Below, in pieces: positions 50,555 through 60,911 of a stretch of 64,000 bases of DNA. The notes under the pieces are model-generated. The model saw only the letters and a program-made list of their open reading frames with translations, did no database searches and was not told the DNA's origin. How positions within the stretch are numbered: position 1 is the stretch's first letter; each line of letters opens with the position of its first letter. Made by a program: the position numbers and the translations under genes. The stretch spans positions 682,001 through 746,000 of the forward strand of contig NZ_CP046525.1 in assembly GCF_021497965.1 (NCBI RefSeq), in the 5' to 3' direction. The DNA comes from Streptococcus infantis (GTDB taxonomy: Bacteria > Bacillota > Bacilli > Lactobacillales > Streptococcaceae).

Positions 50555-51703
50555 ATGACTAGTCTTTTAATTGAACTGTATGACCGTCATACCATTGAGA
50601 AAAATGTCTACCAAGCTTTTGTCAGTGATTGTGATGAAATTTTATTTTTATCTTTGAAAAAAATTGCTGAAGAAGAAAGATTATCCCTGAAACATTTTTT
50701 ATTGGAACAAGTACCCCACTTAAAACAAGTACATTTTCGTCAATTTAAGCTAAATAAAGTCTGGCAGGATTTAGACCTCTTTATAGAAAGTTATGATTCA
50801 GTTACAATTGATGTTTTTGGTGGAGATAATCTATTAGCGATTGTCTTATTTCAATATGGTTTAGAAAATAATATTCCGATTATTGCTATGGATGTTGAAC
50901 AAGGAAAACAGTATGCATTAGGAAGGACTAAAATTGAGGATGAAGTCCTAGACATTCCTAGTCTATCCATTGAACAGTTGGTAGCCTTACGTGGTGGGAA
51001 AATCCTGAAATCAAGACGACCTCAGCATACGGTTAAGCAAATTGAAGCTATCAAAAAATTGGCCAAGTACGCTATTGAGAATCCAGAGGAATGGTATCAG
51101 ATTACTCAATTTTTTGCGATAGCAAAAACAGCCGATTTTCACTCTGAAACAGCAAAAGTTTTGGAAAGTAACGGAAAAACTTACTCCTATCCAGCTAAAT
51201 TGATTCCTCTATTTAGAGATGCCAATTTACTAAAAATCGAAGAGGAAACAAGTGATAGGGTTACCTATACATTTCTCAGTCCAGAAGCACATTTGTTATG
51301 TCGCACCAAGGGACATATTTTGGAGCTTTATATCTATTTACTAGCCCTTGAGTCTGAGTATTTTGACGAATGTCTCATTGGCGCTGAGATTGATTGGAAT
51401 GGTATCTTTCCTGAGATGGACAATGTTCAAAATGAGATTGATGTTATCTTTCGTAAAGGTCACTCAGTAGTATTCATTTCCTGTAAAATGACAGATTTAT
51501 CTGTTGAAGCTATTAATGAACTTGAAGTTTATGCCAATCATTTTGCAGGTGATAATTGTTTGAAGATGATTGTTTGCTCTGGTAGGATTAATCCCGTCTA
51601 CAGCAATCGTTGTCAGGAATATGGTGTGACTGTGATTAAGCAGGATCAAATACAAAATCTCATCCCTATGGTTCAGAAATATATTAAAAATCAAAGAAAA
51701 TAG
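50555..51703 (+). CDS. DUF1887 CARF-nuclease (Card1/Can2-like), standalone
   Basis: The 382-residue protein has the DUF1887 layout. The N-terminal Rossmann-like half has a CARF-type glycine turn (VTIDVFGGDNLLAIVLFQYG, about 83-102); a winged-helix-like linker (about 160-250) follows. The C-terminal PD-(D/E)xK-type nuclease shows GHILELYIY (Glu257), NEIDVIFRKG (Asp296) and VVFISCK (Ser309, Lys311). Known relatives Card1/Can2 are nucleases activated by cyclic oligoadenylates from type III CRISPR. No cas gene or array is in this window. The gene has AGGAGG before its ATG, its own promoter and terminator, and interrupts tehB-coiA. Activator and substrate are unknown. Confidence 0.85.
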   Translation: MTSLLIELYDRHTIEKNVYQAFVSDCDEILFLSLKKIAEEERLSLKHFLLEQVPHLKQVHFRQFKLNKVWQDLDLFIESYDSVTIDVFGGDNLLAIVLFQYGLENNIPIIAMDVEQGKQYALGRTKIEDEVLDIPSLSIEQLVALRGGKILKSRRPQHTVKQIEAIKKLAKYAIENPEEWYQITQFFAIAKTADFHSETAKVLESNGKTYSYPAKLIPLFRDANLLKIEEETSDRVTYTFLSPEAHLLCRTKGHILELYIYLLALESEYFDECLIGAEIDWNGIFPEMDNVQNEIDVIFRKGHSVVFISCKMTDLSVEAINELEVYANHFAGDNCLKMIVCSGRINPVYSNRCQEYGVTVIKQDQIQNLIPMVQKYIKNQRK

Positions 51704-51721
51704 TTGAGAATTATATAGTAT

Positions 51722-51752
51722 AAAAGGTTGAATCTATCAGCCTTTTTCTTCT
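51722..51752 (+). terminator. Terminator of the DUF1887 gene
   Basis: AAAGGTTGA (51723-51731) pairs with TCAGCCTTT (51737-51745; one G-U), followed by TTCTTCTTCTTTT. Confidence 0.75.
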
Positions 51753-51756
51753 TCTT

Positions 51757-51764
51757 TTCGAATG
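51757..51764 (+). promoter_or_regulatory. Degenerate competence (cin/com) box candidate before coiA
   Basis: TTCGAATG after a T-rich stretch differs at two positions from the SigX box TACGAATA. It lies 20 bp before the coiA ATG, giving a very short leader that still contains the ribosome site. Confidence 0.35.
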
Positions 51765-51777
51765 GAATAGAAAAGGA
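51764..51777 (+). repeat. Direct repeat, right copy (GGAATAGAAAAGGA)
   Basis: Right copy of the 14-bp repeat; it merges into the coiA ribosome site AAAAGGAGG. Confidence 0.8.
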
Positions 51778-51784
51778 GGTCTCT

Positions 51785-52741
51785 ATGTTTCTAGCGAGGG
51801 ATAAAAATGGGAATTTAATTAGCGCTTTAGGGGATGAAGTAAAGAAACAAACTTATTATTGCCCAGCTTGTGGAGCACGTGTTCGCTTGAGAAAAGGGAA
51901 AAATGTACGAACGCATTTTGCTCATGAAAGTCTAAAAAAATGTGATTTTTTCCATGAAAATGAAGGACCAGAACACCTGGAAAACAAGGAGCAATTGTTT
52001 TATTGGGCTAAGAAGAATGATGAGGTTGAAATGGAATATCCGATACCTGAACTGAAGCAAATTGCTGATATCTTTATCAATAAACAACTAGCCCTAGAAG
52101 TTCAGTGTAGCCCAATTTCTTGTGAACTTTTAAGGGAGAGAAGCAATGGTTATCAAAGTCTCGGGATTCAAGTTTTGTGGTTACTTGGAGAAAAACTATG
52201 GATAAAAGAGCGACTAACTCAACTTCAGAGAGATTTTCTTTATTTCAGTCATAATATGGGATTTCATCTTTGGGAGTTAGACCATAAAAGAAGAGTTTTG
52301 AGACTTAAGTACTTACTCCACCAAGATTTGAAGGGAAAACTTCATTATCAGGTCAAGGAATTTTCTTATTGCAAAGGGAATCTTCTAGAAATATTACGGA
52401 CTCCTTATCAACAACAAAACCTGATTTCTTTTTCAGTTGAGCAAGACAGGAACATCTGTTATTACATTCAAAAACAACTTTATTATCAAAATCGCTATTG
52501 GATGAAGCAACAAGCTCAAGCCTATTTGAGAGGAGAGAATCTTTTGAATCGGAAGAAACAGGACTGGTATCCCCAAGTAAGGCCGATAGAAAAAGGTTAT
52601 TTTTGCCAAATCAAACAAGATCTTCATGATTATTATCGAAACTTTCAGGCTTATTATGAGAAAAATTCTCAAAATAAGCAACAAAAGCTCTATCCACCTG
52701 TCTTTTATCAGCGTTATTTCCTGAAAAATATGGTAAAATAG
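51785..52741 (+). CDS. coiA: Competence protein CoiA
   Basis: Late competence protein acting with RecA on incoming single-stranded DNA during transformation. The 318-residue protein has the family's N-terminal zinc-finger-like YYCPACGARVRLRKGKNVRTHFAH and the nuclease-like motif ADIFINKQLALEVQCSPIS (D...ExQ, about 96-114). The ATG at 51785 follows AAAAGGAGG; upstream extension to 51728 covers the terminator and is rejected. Immediate upstream sequence is altered relative to a simple tehB-coiA junction by the inserted nuclease cassette. Confidence 0.92.
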   Translation: MFLARDKNGNLISALGDEVKKQTYYCPACGARVRLRKGKNVRTHFAHESLKKCDFFHENEGPEHLENKEQLFYWAKKNDEVEMEYPIPELKQIADIFINKQLALEVQCSPISCELLRERSNGYQSLGIQVLWLLGEKLWIKERLTQLQRDFLYFSHNMGFHLWELDHKRRVLRLKYLLHQDLKGKLHYQVKEFSYCKGNLLEILRTPYQQQNLISFSVEQDRNICYYIQKQLYYQNRYWMKQQAQAYLRGENLLNRKKQDWYPQVRPIEKGYFCQIKQDLHDYYRNFQAYYEKNSQNKQQKLYPPVFYQRYFLKNMVK

Positions 52742-52759
52742 AAAGGATGGAGGAAATTT

Positions 52760-54562
52760 ATGGTATTACAACGAAATGAAATAGATGAAAAAGATACATG
52801 GGATTTGTCCACTATCTTTGAAACAGACCAAAAATGGGAAGAAGAACTTGCCCTTCTAACGGAAGATACAAAACAAGCAGCTAGTCTTGAGGGACATCTC
52901 TTGGATAGTGCAGAGAGTCTTCTTGACATTACAGAGCGTTATCTAGAATTGAGTCGTCGTCTTGAAAAACTTTATGTTTATGCACATATGAAAAACGATC
53001 AAGATACAAGAGTAGCTAAGTATCAAGAATACTATGCAAAAGCTATGGCTCTTTATAGTCAACTTGATCAAGTCTTTTCATTCTATGAGCCAGAATTTAT
53101 GGCTATCACAGAAGAGCAATATCAAAACTTTCTAGCAGAAGAACCAAAACTCCAACCATATAAACACTTCTTTGATAAACTATTGCAAAATAAGGACCAT
53201 GTCCTTTCACAACGTGAAGAAGAGTTGCTTGCAGGTGCTGGTGAAATCTTCGGTGCTGCTAGTGAAACCTTTGCTATTTTAGATAATGCAGATATTGTCT
53301 TTCCATTCGTTAAAGATGAAGATGGAAATGAAGTTCAATTGTCACACGGTGTTTATATGCGCTTAGTAGAATCTAAAAATCGTGAGGTTCGTCGTGGAGC
53401 TTATGAAGCTCTTTACTCTACCTATGAGCAATACCAGCACACTTACGCAAAAACTTTGCAGACCAATGTTAAAGTGCAAAACTATCGTGCTAAGGTTCGT
53501 AACTACAAGAGTGCGCGTGAAGCAGCTCTTGCAGCAAACTTTGTGCCAGAAAGTGTTTATGACAATCTAGTATCTGCTGTTCGCAAGCATTTGCCACTCT
53601 TGCACCGTTATCTAGCTCTTCGCTCAAAAATCTTGGGTATTCCAGACCTCAAGATGTACGATGTCTACACTCCTTTGTCTTCAGTGGAATACAGCTTTAC
53701 TTATGAGGAAGCCTTAAAGAAAGCAGAAGAAGCTTTGGCAGTTCTTGGTGAAGATTACTTGAGTCGTGTGAAACGTGCCTTCAGCGAACGTTGGATTGAT
53801 GTTTATGAGAATCAAGGGAAGCGATCAGGTGCTTACTCAGGTGGTTCTTATGATACCAACGCCTTTATGCTCCTCAATTGGCAAGATAATCTAGATAATC
53901 TCTTTACTCTTGTACATGAGACAGGTCACAGTATGCATTCTAGCTATACACGTGAAACTCAGCCTTACGTTTACGGAGATTACTCAATTTTCCTAGCTGA
54001 GATTGCTTCAACAACCAATGAAAACATCCTGACAGAAAAATTATTGCAAGAAGTTCAAGATGATGCAACACGCTTTGCCATTCTCAACAACTTCTTGGAT
54101 GGTTTCCGTGGAACAGTATTCCGCCAAACTCAATTTGCAGAATTTGAACATGCCATCCACCAAGCAGATCAAAACGGTGAAGTCTTAACAAGCGAGTTCC
54201 TAAACAAACTCTATGCAGACTTGAACCAAGAATACTATGGTTTGAGCAAAGAAGATAATCCACAAATCCAGTACGAGTGGGCTCGAATTCCTCATTTCTA
54301 CTATAATTACTATGTATATCAATATTCAACTGGTTTTGCAGCAGCTTCAGCCTTGGCTGAAAAGATTGTTCATGGTAGCCAAGAGGATCGTGACCGTTAT
54401 ATTGAATACCTGAAGGCTGGGAAGTCAGACTATCCACTCAACATCATGCGTAAAGCTGGTGTTGACATGGAAAAAGAAGATTATCTCAACGATGCCTTTG
54501 CAGTCTTTGAACGTCGTTTGGATGAGTTTGAAGCCCTTGTTGAAAAATTAGGATTAGCATAA
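52760..54562 (+). CDS. pepF: Oligoendopeptidase F
   Basis: Cytoplasmic zinc metallopeptidase (M3 family) that trims oligopeptides of about 7-17 residues. The 600-residue length is typical; the zinc site is HETGHSMHS with His386, Glu387 and His390, and a downstream Glu in [15 protein letters not shown] precedes the ATG. It lies 18 bp after coiA, as in other streptococci, and 1 bp before the O-methyltransferase gene. Confidence 0.96.
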   Translation: MVLQRNEIDEKDTWDLSTIFETDQKWEEELALLTEDTKQAASLEGHLLDSAESLLDITERYLELSRRLEKLYVYAHMKNDQDTRVAKYQEYYAKAMALYSQLDQVFSFYEPEFMAITEEQYQNFLAEEPKLQPYKHFFDKLLQNKDHVLSQREEELLAGAGEIFGAASETFAILDNADIVFPFVKDEDGNEVQLSHGVYMRLVESKNREVRRGAYEALYSTYEQYQHTYAKTLQTNVKVQNYRAKVRNYKSAREAALAANFVPESVYDNLVSAVRKHLPLLHRYLALRSKILGIPDLKMYDVYTPLSSVEYSFTYEEALKKAEEALAVLGEDYLSRVKRAFSERWIDVYENQGKRSGAYSGGSYDTNAFMLLNWQDNLDNLFTLVHETGHSMHSSYTRETQPYVYGDYSIFLAEIASTTNENILTEKLLQEVQDDATRFAILNNFLDGFRGTVFRQTQFAEFEHAIHQADQNGEVLTSEFLNKLYADLNQEYYGLSKEDNPQIQYEWARIPHFYYNYYVYQYSTGFAAASALAEKIVHGSQEDRDRYIEYLKAGKSDYPLNIMRKAGVDMEKEDYLNDAFAVFERRLDEFEALVEKLGLA

Positions 54563-54563
54563 G

Positions 54564-55277
54564 ATGGTTGAGTCATACAGTAAAAATGCTAACCACAACA
54601 TGCGACGTCCTGTCGTAAAAGAAGAAATCGTCGAATTTTTACGTCAACGACAAAAGCAAGTGTCAGGTTCCTTAAAAGAACTAGAAAACTTTGCTCGCAA
54701 GGAAAATATTCCCATCATCCCTCATGAAACTGTCGCTTATTTTCGTTTCCTAATGGAAACAATACAACCCAAAAACATTTTAGAGATTGGAACCGCAATT
54801 GGTTTTTCTGCACTTTTGATGGCTCAACATGCCCCAAATGCAAAGATTACAACCATTGACCGTAATCCTGAAATGATTGGTTTTGCTAAATTAAATTTTG
54901 CAAAATTTGACAGCCGTAAACAAATCACTCTCTTAGAAGGGGATGCGGTAGATATCTTGTCAACATTGACAGAGACCTATGACTTTGTTTTTATGGATTC
55001 TGCCAAGTCTAAATACATCGTATTTCTTCCAGAAATTCTCAAACACCTAGATGTTGGAGGAGTAGTCGTCTTGGATGATGTTTTTCAAGGTGGTGACATC
55101 GCTAAGGATATCATGGAAGTTCGACGTGGACAACGAACAATCTATCGTGGTTTGCAAAGACTATTTGATGCAACTTTAGATAACCCAGGACTAACAGCCA
55201 GTCTGGTTCCTCTTGGAGATGGGATATTGATGCTGAGAAAGACTCAAGCAGTAGTTGAACTGCCAGATTTTGATTAA
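54564..55277 (+). CDS. O-methyltransferase family 3 protein (YrrM/TrmR-like)
   Basis: A 237-residue class I methyltransferase with SAM motif NILEIGTAIGFSALLMA, acidic ITTIDRNPEM and the catechol-OMT-like DFVFMDSAKSKY and VVVLDDVF (metal-binding region). The B. subtilis homologue TrmR methylates wobble hydroxyuridine in tRNA; that role here is inferred. It starts 1 bp after pepF, so the two are co-translated, and lies before prsA. Confidence 0.87.
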   Translation: MVESYSKNANHNMRRPVVKEEIVEFLRQRQKQVSGSLKELENFARKENIPIIPHETVAYFRFLMETIQPKNILEIGTAIGFSALLMAQHAPNAKITTIDRNPEMIGFAKLNFAKFDSRKQITLLEGDAVDILSTLTETYDFVFMDSAKSKYIVFLPEILKHLDVGGVVVLDDVFQGGDIAKDIMEVRRGQRTIYRGLQRLFDATLDNPGLTASLVPLGDGILMLRKTQAVVELPDFD

Positions 55278-55350
55278 TTTCAGATTTTTTTAAGACAATT
55301 TAGTAAAATAGATAATATAAATATTTATCGAGTGAATAAAAGGAGTAATC

Positions 55351-56292
55351 ATGAAGAAAAAATTATTGGCCGGTGCCATCACTTTGTTATCAGTAGCTAC
55401 TTTGGCTGCTTGCTCAAATAGCTCTGAAGGAGCTGACCTCATTACAATGAAGGGTGATGTTATCACAGAACATCAATTCTATGAAGAAGTGAAAAACAAC
55501 TCAACTGCTCAACAAGTTTTGCTTAATATGACTATTCAAAAAGTTTTCGAAAAACAATATGGTTCTGAAGTAAGTGATAAGGAAGTTGAAGATGCTGTAG
55601 CAGAAGAACAACAAAAATACGGCGATAGCTATCAAATCGTTCTTTCTCGTGCTGGTATGACAGCTGAAAGTCGTAAAGCTCAAATCCGTACAAGTAAATT
55701 AGTTGAGTACGCTGTTAAGAAAGCTGCAGAATCAGAATTGACAGACGAAAACTACAAAAAAGCTTACGATGAGTACACACCGGATGTAACTGCGCAAATT
55801 ATTAAACTTGATAGTGAAGATAAGGCCAAAGAAGTTCTTGCTAAAGCAAAAGAATCTGGAGCTGACTTCGCACAACTGGCTAAGGATAATTCAACTGACG
55901 AAAAGACAAAAGCAAATGGTGGAGAAATCACTTTTGACTCTGCGTCAACAGAATTGCCAGACGTTGTTAAAAAAGCTGCATTTGCTCTTGATGTAGATGG
56001 TATTTCAGATGTAATCACAGCTCCAGGAACACAAGCTTATTCTAGCAGTTTCTATATTGTTAAATTGATTAAGAAAACTGAAAAATCTTCTAATATTGAT
56101 GATTATAAAGAAAAATTGAAGACAATCATTCTTACTCAAAAACAAAATGATGCAACTTTTGTTCAAGGTGTCATTAGTAAAGAATTGCAAGCTGCAAATA
56201 TCAAGGTTAAAGATCAAGCCTTCCAAAATATCTTTACTCAATACATCCAAAGTGATTCAACAACAGAAACTACAACTACATCTTCTAACTAA
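55351..56292 (+). CDS. prsA: PrsA-type foldase lipoprotein (peptidyl-prolyl isomerase)
   Basis: Surface lipoprotein that helps secreted proteins fold. The 313 residues start with a lipoprotein signal peptide, lipobox LAAC with Cys21, then a parvulin-like domain (about 143-240; TAQIIKLDSEDKAKEVLAKAK...ADFAQLAKDNSTD). The C-terminus is Thr/Ser-rich. LspA (7174) would process it. AAAAGGAG precedes the ATG. Also known as PrtM/PpmA-like in streptococci; the parvulin active-site residues are only partly recognisable. Confidence 0.92.
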   Translation: MKKKLLAGAITLLSVATLAACSNSSEGADLITMKGDVITEHQFYEEVKNNSTAQQVLLNMTIQKVFEKQYGSEVSDKEVEDAVAEEQQKYGDSYQIVLSRAGMTAESRKAQIRTSKLVEYAVKKAAESELTDENYKKAYDEYTPDVTAQIIKLDSEDKAKEVLAKAKESGADFAQLAKDNSTDEKTKANGGEITFDSASTELPDVVKKAAFALDVDGISDVITAPGTQAYSSSFYIVKLIKKTEKSSNIDDYKEKLKTIILTQKQNDATFVQGVISKELQAANIKVKDQAFQNIFTQYIQSDSTTETTTTSSN

Positions 56293-56299
56293 AGATTAA

Positions 56300-56335
56300 G
56301 ACTCTATCTTTCTACTAAGAAAGGTAGAGTTTTTA
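56300..56335 (+). terminator. prsA terminator
   Basis: ACTCTATCTTT (56301-56311) pairs with AAAGGTAGAGT (56320-56330; one G-U), then TTTTT. Confidence 0.8.
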
Positions 56336-56438
56336 ATATATTTGGAATACCAATTATAAAAACAAAAATTGATAGAGAATCTCAATAAATAGAAATTCAG
56401 TTGGTTAAAGGGTAAGAGTTTTTTTCTAACTCAAAAAA

Positions 56439-56447
56439 TGGTATAAT
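56439..56447 (+). promoter_or_regulatory. Extended -10 promoter of ftsW
   Basis: TGGTATAAT ends 49 bp before the ftsW ATG, preceded by a T run near the -35 position. Confidence 0.65.
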
Positions 56448-56496
56448 AGCAAGAAAACTAAAATTAATAAAAAATAAGATTTGTTAGTGGTGAAGT

Positions 56497-57708
56497 ATGA
56501 AAATTAGTAAACGGCACCTGTTGAATTATTCCATTTTAGTGCCCTATATCCTCTTGTCTGTTTTGGGCTTGATAGTGGTATATTCGACAACGAGTGCGTC
56601 CTTAATCCAAGAAGGACAGAGCGCTTTTCAATTAGTTCGAAACCAAGGTATATTTTGGTTCGCTAGTTTAATACTGATTGCAGTTATCTATAAGTTGAAG
56701 CTAGGATTTTTACGTAATGAACGCTTGTTATTCATTGTGATGTTTTCAGAGTTAGTATTGCTTGCTCTAGCACGTTTGATTGGGATTCCTATTAATGGTG
56801 CCTACGGTTGGATTAAAGTAGGACCAATTACTGTTCAACCTGCCGAATACTTGAAAATTATTATTATCTGGTACTTGGCTCAACGTTTTTCAAAACAACA
56901 AGAAGAAATTGGTGTCTATGACTTTCAAGTTTTAACTCAAAACCAATGGTTACCAAGATCTTTTAATGATTGGCGATTTGTACTCATAGTCATGATTGGT
57001 AGCTTGGCTATTTTCCCTGACCTTGGAAATGCGACAATTCTCTTTTTAGTAGCATTGTTGATGTACTCAATTAGTGGGATAGCTCATCGATGGTTTGCAA
57101 CTATTCTTGGAATATTGACTAGTTTATCCTTTGTTTCCCTTACAGCCATTAAATTGATTGGTGTGGATAAGTTTTCTAAGATTCCAGTATTTGGATACGT
57201 AGCTAAACGCTTTAGTGCCTTCTTTAATCCATTTGATGACGTAGCTGGTGCGGGACACCAATTAGCGAATTCTTATTACGCTATGGTTAACGGTGGATGG
57301 TTTGGCTTAGGCTTAGGAAACTCTATTGAAAAACGTGGATATCTACCTGAAGCACACACGGACTTTGTATTTTCTATCGTCATCGAAGAGTTTGGTTTTG
57401 TCGGTGCTAGTCTTATCTTAGCTCTTGTATTCTTCTTAATCCTTCGTATTATCTTGGTTGGTGTTCGAGCAAAAGATCCATTTAACTCAATGGTGGCAAT
57501 CGGTATCGGTGGAATGATTTTGATCCAGGTATTCGTCAATATAGGTGGGATTTCAGGTTTGATTCCATCTACAGGTGTAACTTTCCCATTCCTTTCTCAG
57601 GGAGGAAATAGTTTGTTGGTTCTATCTGTAGCTATTGCCTTTGTGTTGAATATCGATGCAAGTGAAAAACGTGCAAAACTTTACAGCGAATATGAAGCAC
57701 AGCTCTAA
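56497..57708 (+). CDS. ftsW: FtsW, septal peptidoglycan polymerase (SEDS)
   Basis: Polymerises lipid II at the division septum with a class B PBP. The 403-residue protein has about ten membrane segments and SEDS signatures: [12 protein letters not shown], the extracellular loop [26 protein letters not shown], and the late [30 protein letters not shown] precedes the ATG. ppc follows after 23 bp, an arrangement I recall from pneumococcus. Confidence 0.95.
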   Translation: MKISKRHLLNYSILVPYILLSVLGLIVVYSTTSASLIQEGQSAFQLVRNQGIFWFASLILIAVIYKLKLGFLRNERLLFIVMFSELVLLALARLIGIPINGAYGWIKVGPITVQPAEYLKIIIIWYLAQRFSKQQEEIGVYDFQVLTQNQWLPRSFNDWRFVLIVMIGSLAIFPDLGNATILFLVALLMYSISGIAHRWFATILGILTSLSFVSLTAIKLIGVDKFSKIPVFGYVAKRFSAFFNPFDDVAGAGHQLANSYYAMVNGGWFGLGLGNSIEKRGYLPEAHTDFVFSIVIEEFGFVGASLILALVFFLILRIILVGVRAKDPFNSMVAIGIGGMILIQVFVNIGGISGLIPSTGVTFPFLSQGGNSLLVLSVAIAFVLNIDASEKRAKLYSEYEAQL

Positions 57709-57731
57709 GAAAATGTGACAAGGAGAAAAAA

Positions 57732-60557
57732 ATGTCTCTTCAAAAACTAGAAAATAACAGAAATAAAACTGTAGTCCAAGAAGAAGTTCAAATCTTGACA
57801 GATTTGCTTGAAGATATTACTAAAAATATGCTTCCCACTGAAACCTTTGACAAGATTATGCAGTTGAAGGAGCTATCATCAAAATTAGACTATCAAGGTT
57901 TGGATAAAGTAGTCAGAAGTCTTTCCAATGATGAAATGGTCTACATCTCTAGATATTTCTCTATTTTGCCACTATTAATCAATATTTCTGAAGACGTTGA
58001 CTTGGCTTACGAGATTAACCATTTAAACAATATCGACCAAGATTATCTTGGAAAATTGTCAACAACCATTGAAATGGTAGCAGAAAAAGAAAATGCCGCT
58101 GAAATTCTAGAACATTTGAACGTTGTTCCAGTATTAACAGCCCACCCAACACAAGTGCAACGGAAGAGTATGTTGGATTTGACAACTCATATCCATTCGC
58201 TCTTACGTAAATATCGTGACGTAAGAATGGGCCTTATTAACAAGGAAAAATGGCACAATGATCTTCGTCGCTATATAGAGATTATCATGCAGACGGATAT
58301 GATTCGTGAAAAGAAACTAAAAGTAACTAATGAAATCACAAATGTGATGGAGTACTACAATAGTTCTTTCCTACAGGCTGTCCCTAACTTAATGCTAGAG
58401 TACAAACGTCTAGCAAAAGAACAAGGAATTGATCTTAAACAAGCCAAACCTATTACTATGGGAATGTGGATCGGTGGAGACCGTGATGGAAATCCATTTG
58501 TAACAGCTGAAACTCTCATGCGTTCAGCAACCATTCAAAGCGAAGTCATCTTCAACTACTATATCAGCAAGATTTCTAGTCTCTATCGAACTTTCTCTCT
58601 TTCTACTAATTTATCCAAGACAAGCAAGGCTGTTGAAGAAATGGCTGCGCAATCTAGTGATACATCTGTCTTCCGTGAAAAAGAACCTTACCGTCGTGCT
58701 TTTCACTTTATCCAATCTAAATTAATTCAAACGCTTTTGAATTTAAAAGAGTGGGCTCTTATTGGTTCATCAGCAGATGAACGACATCATGTTGAACGTC
58801 TCCTTGGTGCTCAAGGATACCAACAGGGAGAGATAACCGACTATATCAGTAGCCGACTTACAGGTGCTATCCAAGACTTAGCAGATGAGCGCCCACCCTA
58901 CTATGAAACGATTGAAGAGTTTAAGCATGATTTAAATGTTATTAAGGATTCATTGCTTGAGAATAAAGCAGAAGCCTTGTTGACTGGTGAGTTTGCAGAA
59001 TTACTAGAAGCAGTTGAGGTCTTCGGTTTCTACTTGGCATCAATTGATATGCGTCAAGACTCAAGTGTCCATGAAGCCTGTGTTGCTGAATTGTTAGCAT
59101 CTGCTGGAATCAATGACCACTATAGCGATTTGTCAGAAGATGAAAAGTGCGAGTTGCTCTTACATGAATTGTTAGAAGATCCTCGCATCTTGTCTGCAAC
59201 TCATGCTGAGAAGTCTGAACTGCTCGAAAAAGAATTGGCTATTTTCCAAACTGCACGTGAATTAAAAGATCGTTTGGGAGAAGACGTCATTCGTCAAACA
59301 ATTATCTCTCACGCAACTAGCGTATCTGATATGCTGGAATTAGCCATCATGCTCAAAGAAGTCGGTCTGGTGGATGCTGAAAAAGCTCGTGTTCAAATCG
59401 TTCCTCTTTTTGAAACGATTGAGGACTTAGATCATTCTGAAGAAACAATGAGAAAGTATTTCTGTTTACCACTTGCTAAGAAGTGGATTGCTTCTAGAGA
59501 CAATTACCAGGAAATCATGCTTGGCTACTCTGATAGTAACAAAGATGGTGGATATCTTTCATCTTGTTGGACACTCTATAAGGCTCAAAAACAATTGACT
59601 GCTATTGGTGATGAATACGGAGTCAAAGTAACCTTTTTCCATGGTCGTGGTGGTACCGTTGGCCGTGGTGGTGGACCAACTTATGATGCCATTGCTTCTC
59701 AACCACTCAAATCAATCAAAGATCGTATTCGATTGACTGAACAAGGTGAAGTTATCGGAAACAAATACGGAAACAAGGATGCAGCCTACTATAACCTTGA
59801 AATGTTGGTTTCAGCAGCTATCAACCGTATGATTACTAAGAAGAAGAGTGATACCAATACTTCAAATCGCTATGAAGCTATCATGGATCAAGTGGTGGAA
59901 CGCAGTTACGATATCTACCGTGAGCTAGTATTTGGAAATGAACATTTCTATGATTATTTCTTCGAATCTAGTCCAATCAAGGCAATCTCAAGTTTCAATA
60001 TTGGTTCTCGTCCAGCAGCTCGTAAAACGATTACTGAAATTGGTGGTCTACGCGCCATTCCTTGGGTATTCTCATGGTCACAAAGTCGTGTTATGTTCCC
60101 AGGTTGGTATGGAGTGGGTTCAAGCTTTAAGGAATTTATCGATCAGGATCCTAAAAATATCGAAACGCTTAGAGAAATGTATAAAAACTGGCCATTCTTC
60201 CAGTCTCTTCTCTCTAACGTAGATATGGTTTTGTCAAAATCTAACATGAACATTGCTTTTGAGTACGCTAAACTATGTGAAAGTGAAGAAGTACAAGCAG
60301 TCTTCTATACTATCTTAGATGAATGGCAATTGACCAAGAACGTTATCTTAGCCATCGAAGGATATGATGAACTTTTGGCAGAAAATACATACTTGAAAGA
60401 TAGTCTAAACTACCGTATGCCTTATTTCAACATTCTGAACTATATTCAGTTGGAGTTGATTAAGCGTCAACGTCGTGGTGAGCTTTCTTCAGATGAAGAA
60501 AGATTAATTCATACAACTATTAACGGAATTGCTACAGGATTACGTAATTCAGGTTAA
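57732..60557 (+). CDS. ppc: Phosphoenolpyruvate carboxylase
   Basis: Makes oxaloacetate from PEP and bicarbonate to supply aspartate/glutamate families. The 941-residue protein has His138 in [27 protein letters not shown], the loop [14 protein letters not shown], and [10 protein letters not shown]. The C-terminus is RNSG where the usual end is RNTG. Residues about 335-390 ([20 protein letters not shown]...) look longer than the pneumococcal protein as I remember it. AAGGAG precedes the ATG. Confidence 0.96.
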   Translation: MSLQKLENNRNKTVVQEEVQILTDLLEDITKNMLPTETFDKIMQLKELSSKLDYQGLDKVVRSLSNDEMVYISRYFSILPLLINISEDVDLAYEINHLNNIDQDYLGKLSTTIEMVAEKENAAEILEHLNVVPVLTAHPTQVQRKSMLDLTTHIHSLLRKYRDVRMGLINKEKWHNDLRRYIEIIMQTDMIREKKLKVTNEITNVMEYYNSSFLQAVPNLMLEYKRLAKEQGIDLKQAKPITMGMWIGGDRDGNPFVTAETLMRSATIQSEVIFNYYISKISSLYRTFSLSTNLSKTSKAVEEMAAQSSDTSVFREKEPYRRAFHFIQSKLIQTLLNLKEWALIGSSADERHHVERLLGAQGYQQGEITDYISSRLTGAIQDLADERPPYYETIEEFKHDLNVIKDSLLENKAEALLTGEFAELLEAVEVFGFYLASIDMRQDSSVHEACVAELLASAGINDHYSDLSEDEKCELLLHELLEDPRILSATHAEKSELLEKELAIFQTARELKDRLGEDVIRQTIISHATSVSDMLELAIMLKEVGLVDAEKARVQIVPLFETIEDLDHSEETMRKYFCLPLAKKWIASRDNYQEIMLGYSDSNKDGGYLSSCWTLYKAQKQLTAIGDEYGVKVTFFHGRGGTVGRGGGPTYDAIASQPLKSIKDRIRLTEQGEVIGNKYGNKDAAYYNLEMLVSAAINRMITKKKSDTNTSNRYEAIMDQVVERSYDIYRELVFGNEHFYDYFFESSPIKAISSFNIGSRPAARKTITEIGGLRAIPWVFSWSQSRVMFPGWYGVGSSFKEFIDQDPKNIETLREMYKNWPFFQSLLSNVDMVLSKSNMNIAFEYAKLCESEEVQAVFYTILDEWQLTKNVILAIEGYDELLAENTYLKDSLNYRMPYFNILNYIQLELIKRQRRGELSSDEERLIHTTINGIATGLRNSG

Positions 60558-60623
60558 TACAAGCAATTTTTTCCAAAAACCGTAGGAATTTTCATAATTT
60601 TTTAAAATAATTCATGAAAAACC

Positions 60624-60651
60624 TTGACAAGTTTTAGGAAAATGATATAAT
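60624..60651 (+). promoter_or_regulatory. Promoter of the trpXYZ T-box transcript
   Basis: Consensus TTGACA (60624-60629), 16-bp spacer ending TGa, TATAAT (60646-60651): the strongest-looking promoter in the window. Confidence 0.9.
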
Positions 60652-60657
60652 TTAAGC

Positions 60658-60893
60658 ATTCAGAAAGTAATCATCGAATTTTTTCTAGCGAGTCTGTGGG
60701 TGGTGAAAACAGTCAGATGAAGATGATGAAATTGGGCTGGATGTTATTAAGAATTTGAAATCATAAGAATTCGGTAGGCACACCTTACAGTGCAACTCGT
60801 GAAGCGAGTAAGAGCGATAGGACTAGTTCCTATAATTGAGGTGGCACCGCGCATCGACGTCCTCACACAAGTTTTTTGTGTGAGGATTTTTTC
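60658..60893 (+). promoter_or_regulatory. T-box leader of trpXYZ (tRNA-Trp riboswitch)
   Basis: Long structured leader with the T-box sequence TGAGGTGGCACCGCG (60837-60851) and a strong terminator, CCTCACACAA/TTGTGTGAGG (60861-60885) followed by ATTTTTT. A TGG at 60738-60740 is a plausible specifier codon. The downstream genes encode a tryptophan ABC transporter, so uncharged tRNA-Trp is the expected inducer. Stem I was not folded. Confidence 0.9.
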
Positions 60894-60911
60894 TATGAGG
60901 AGGAAAAAATT

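Noticed and set aside
50369-51785. Insertion sequence remnant around the CARF-nuclease
   Set aside because: Short repeats exist, but no transposase fragment and no typical long terminal inverted repeats.
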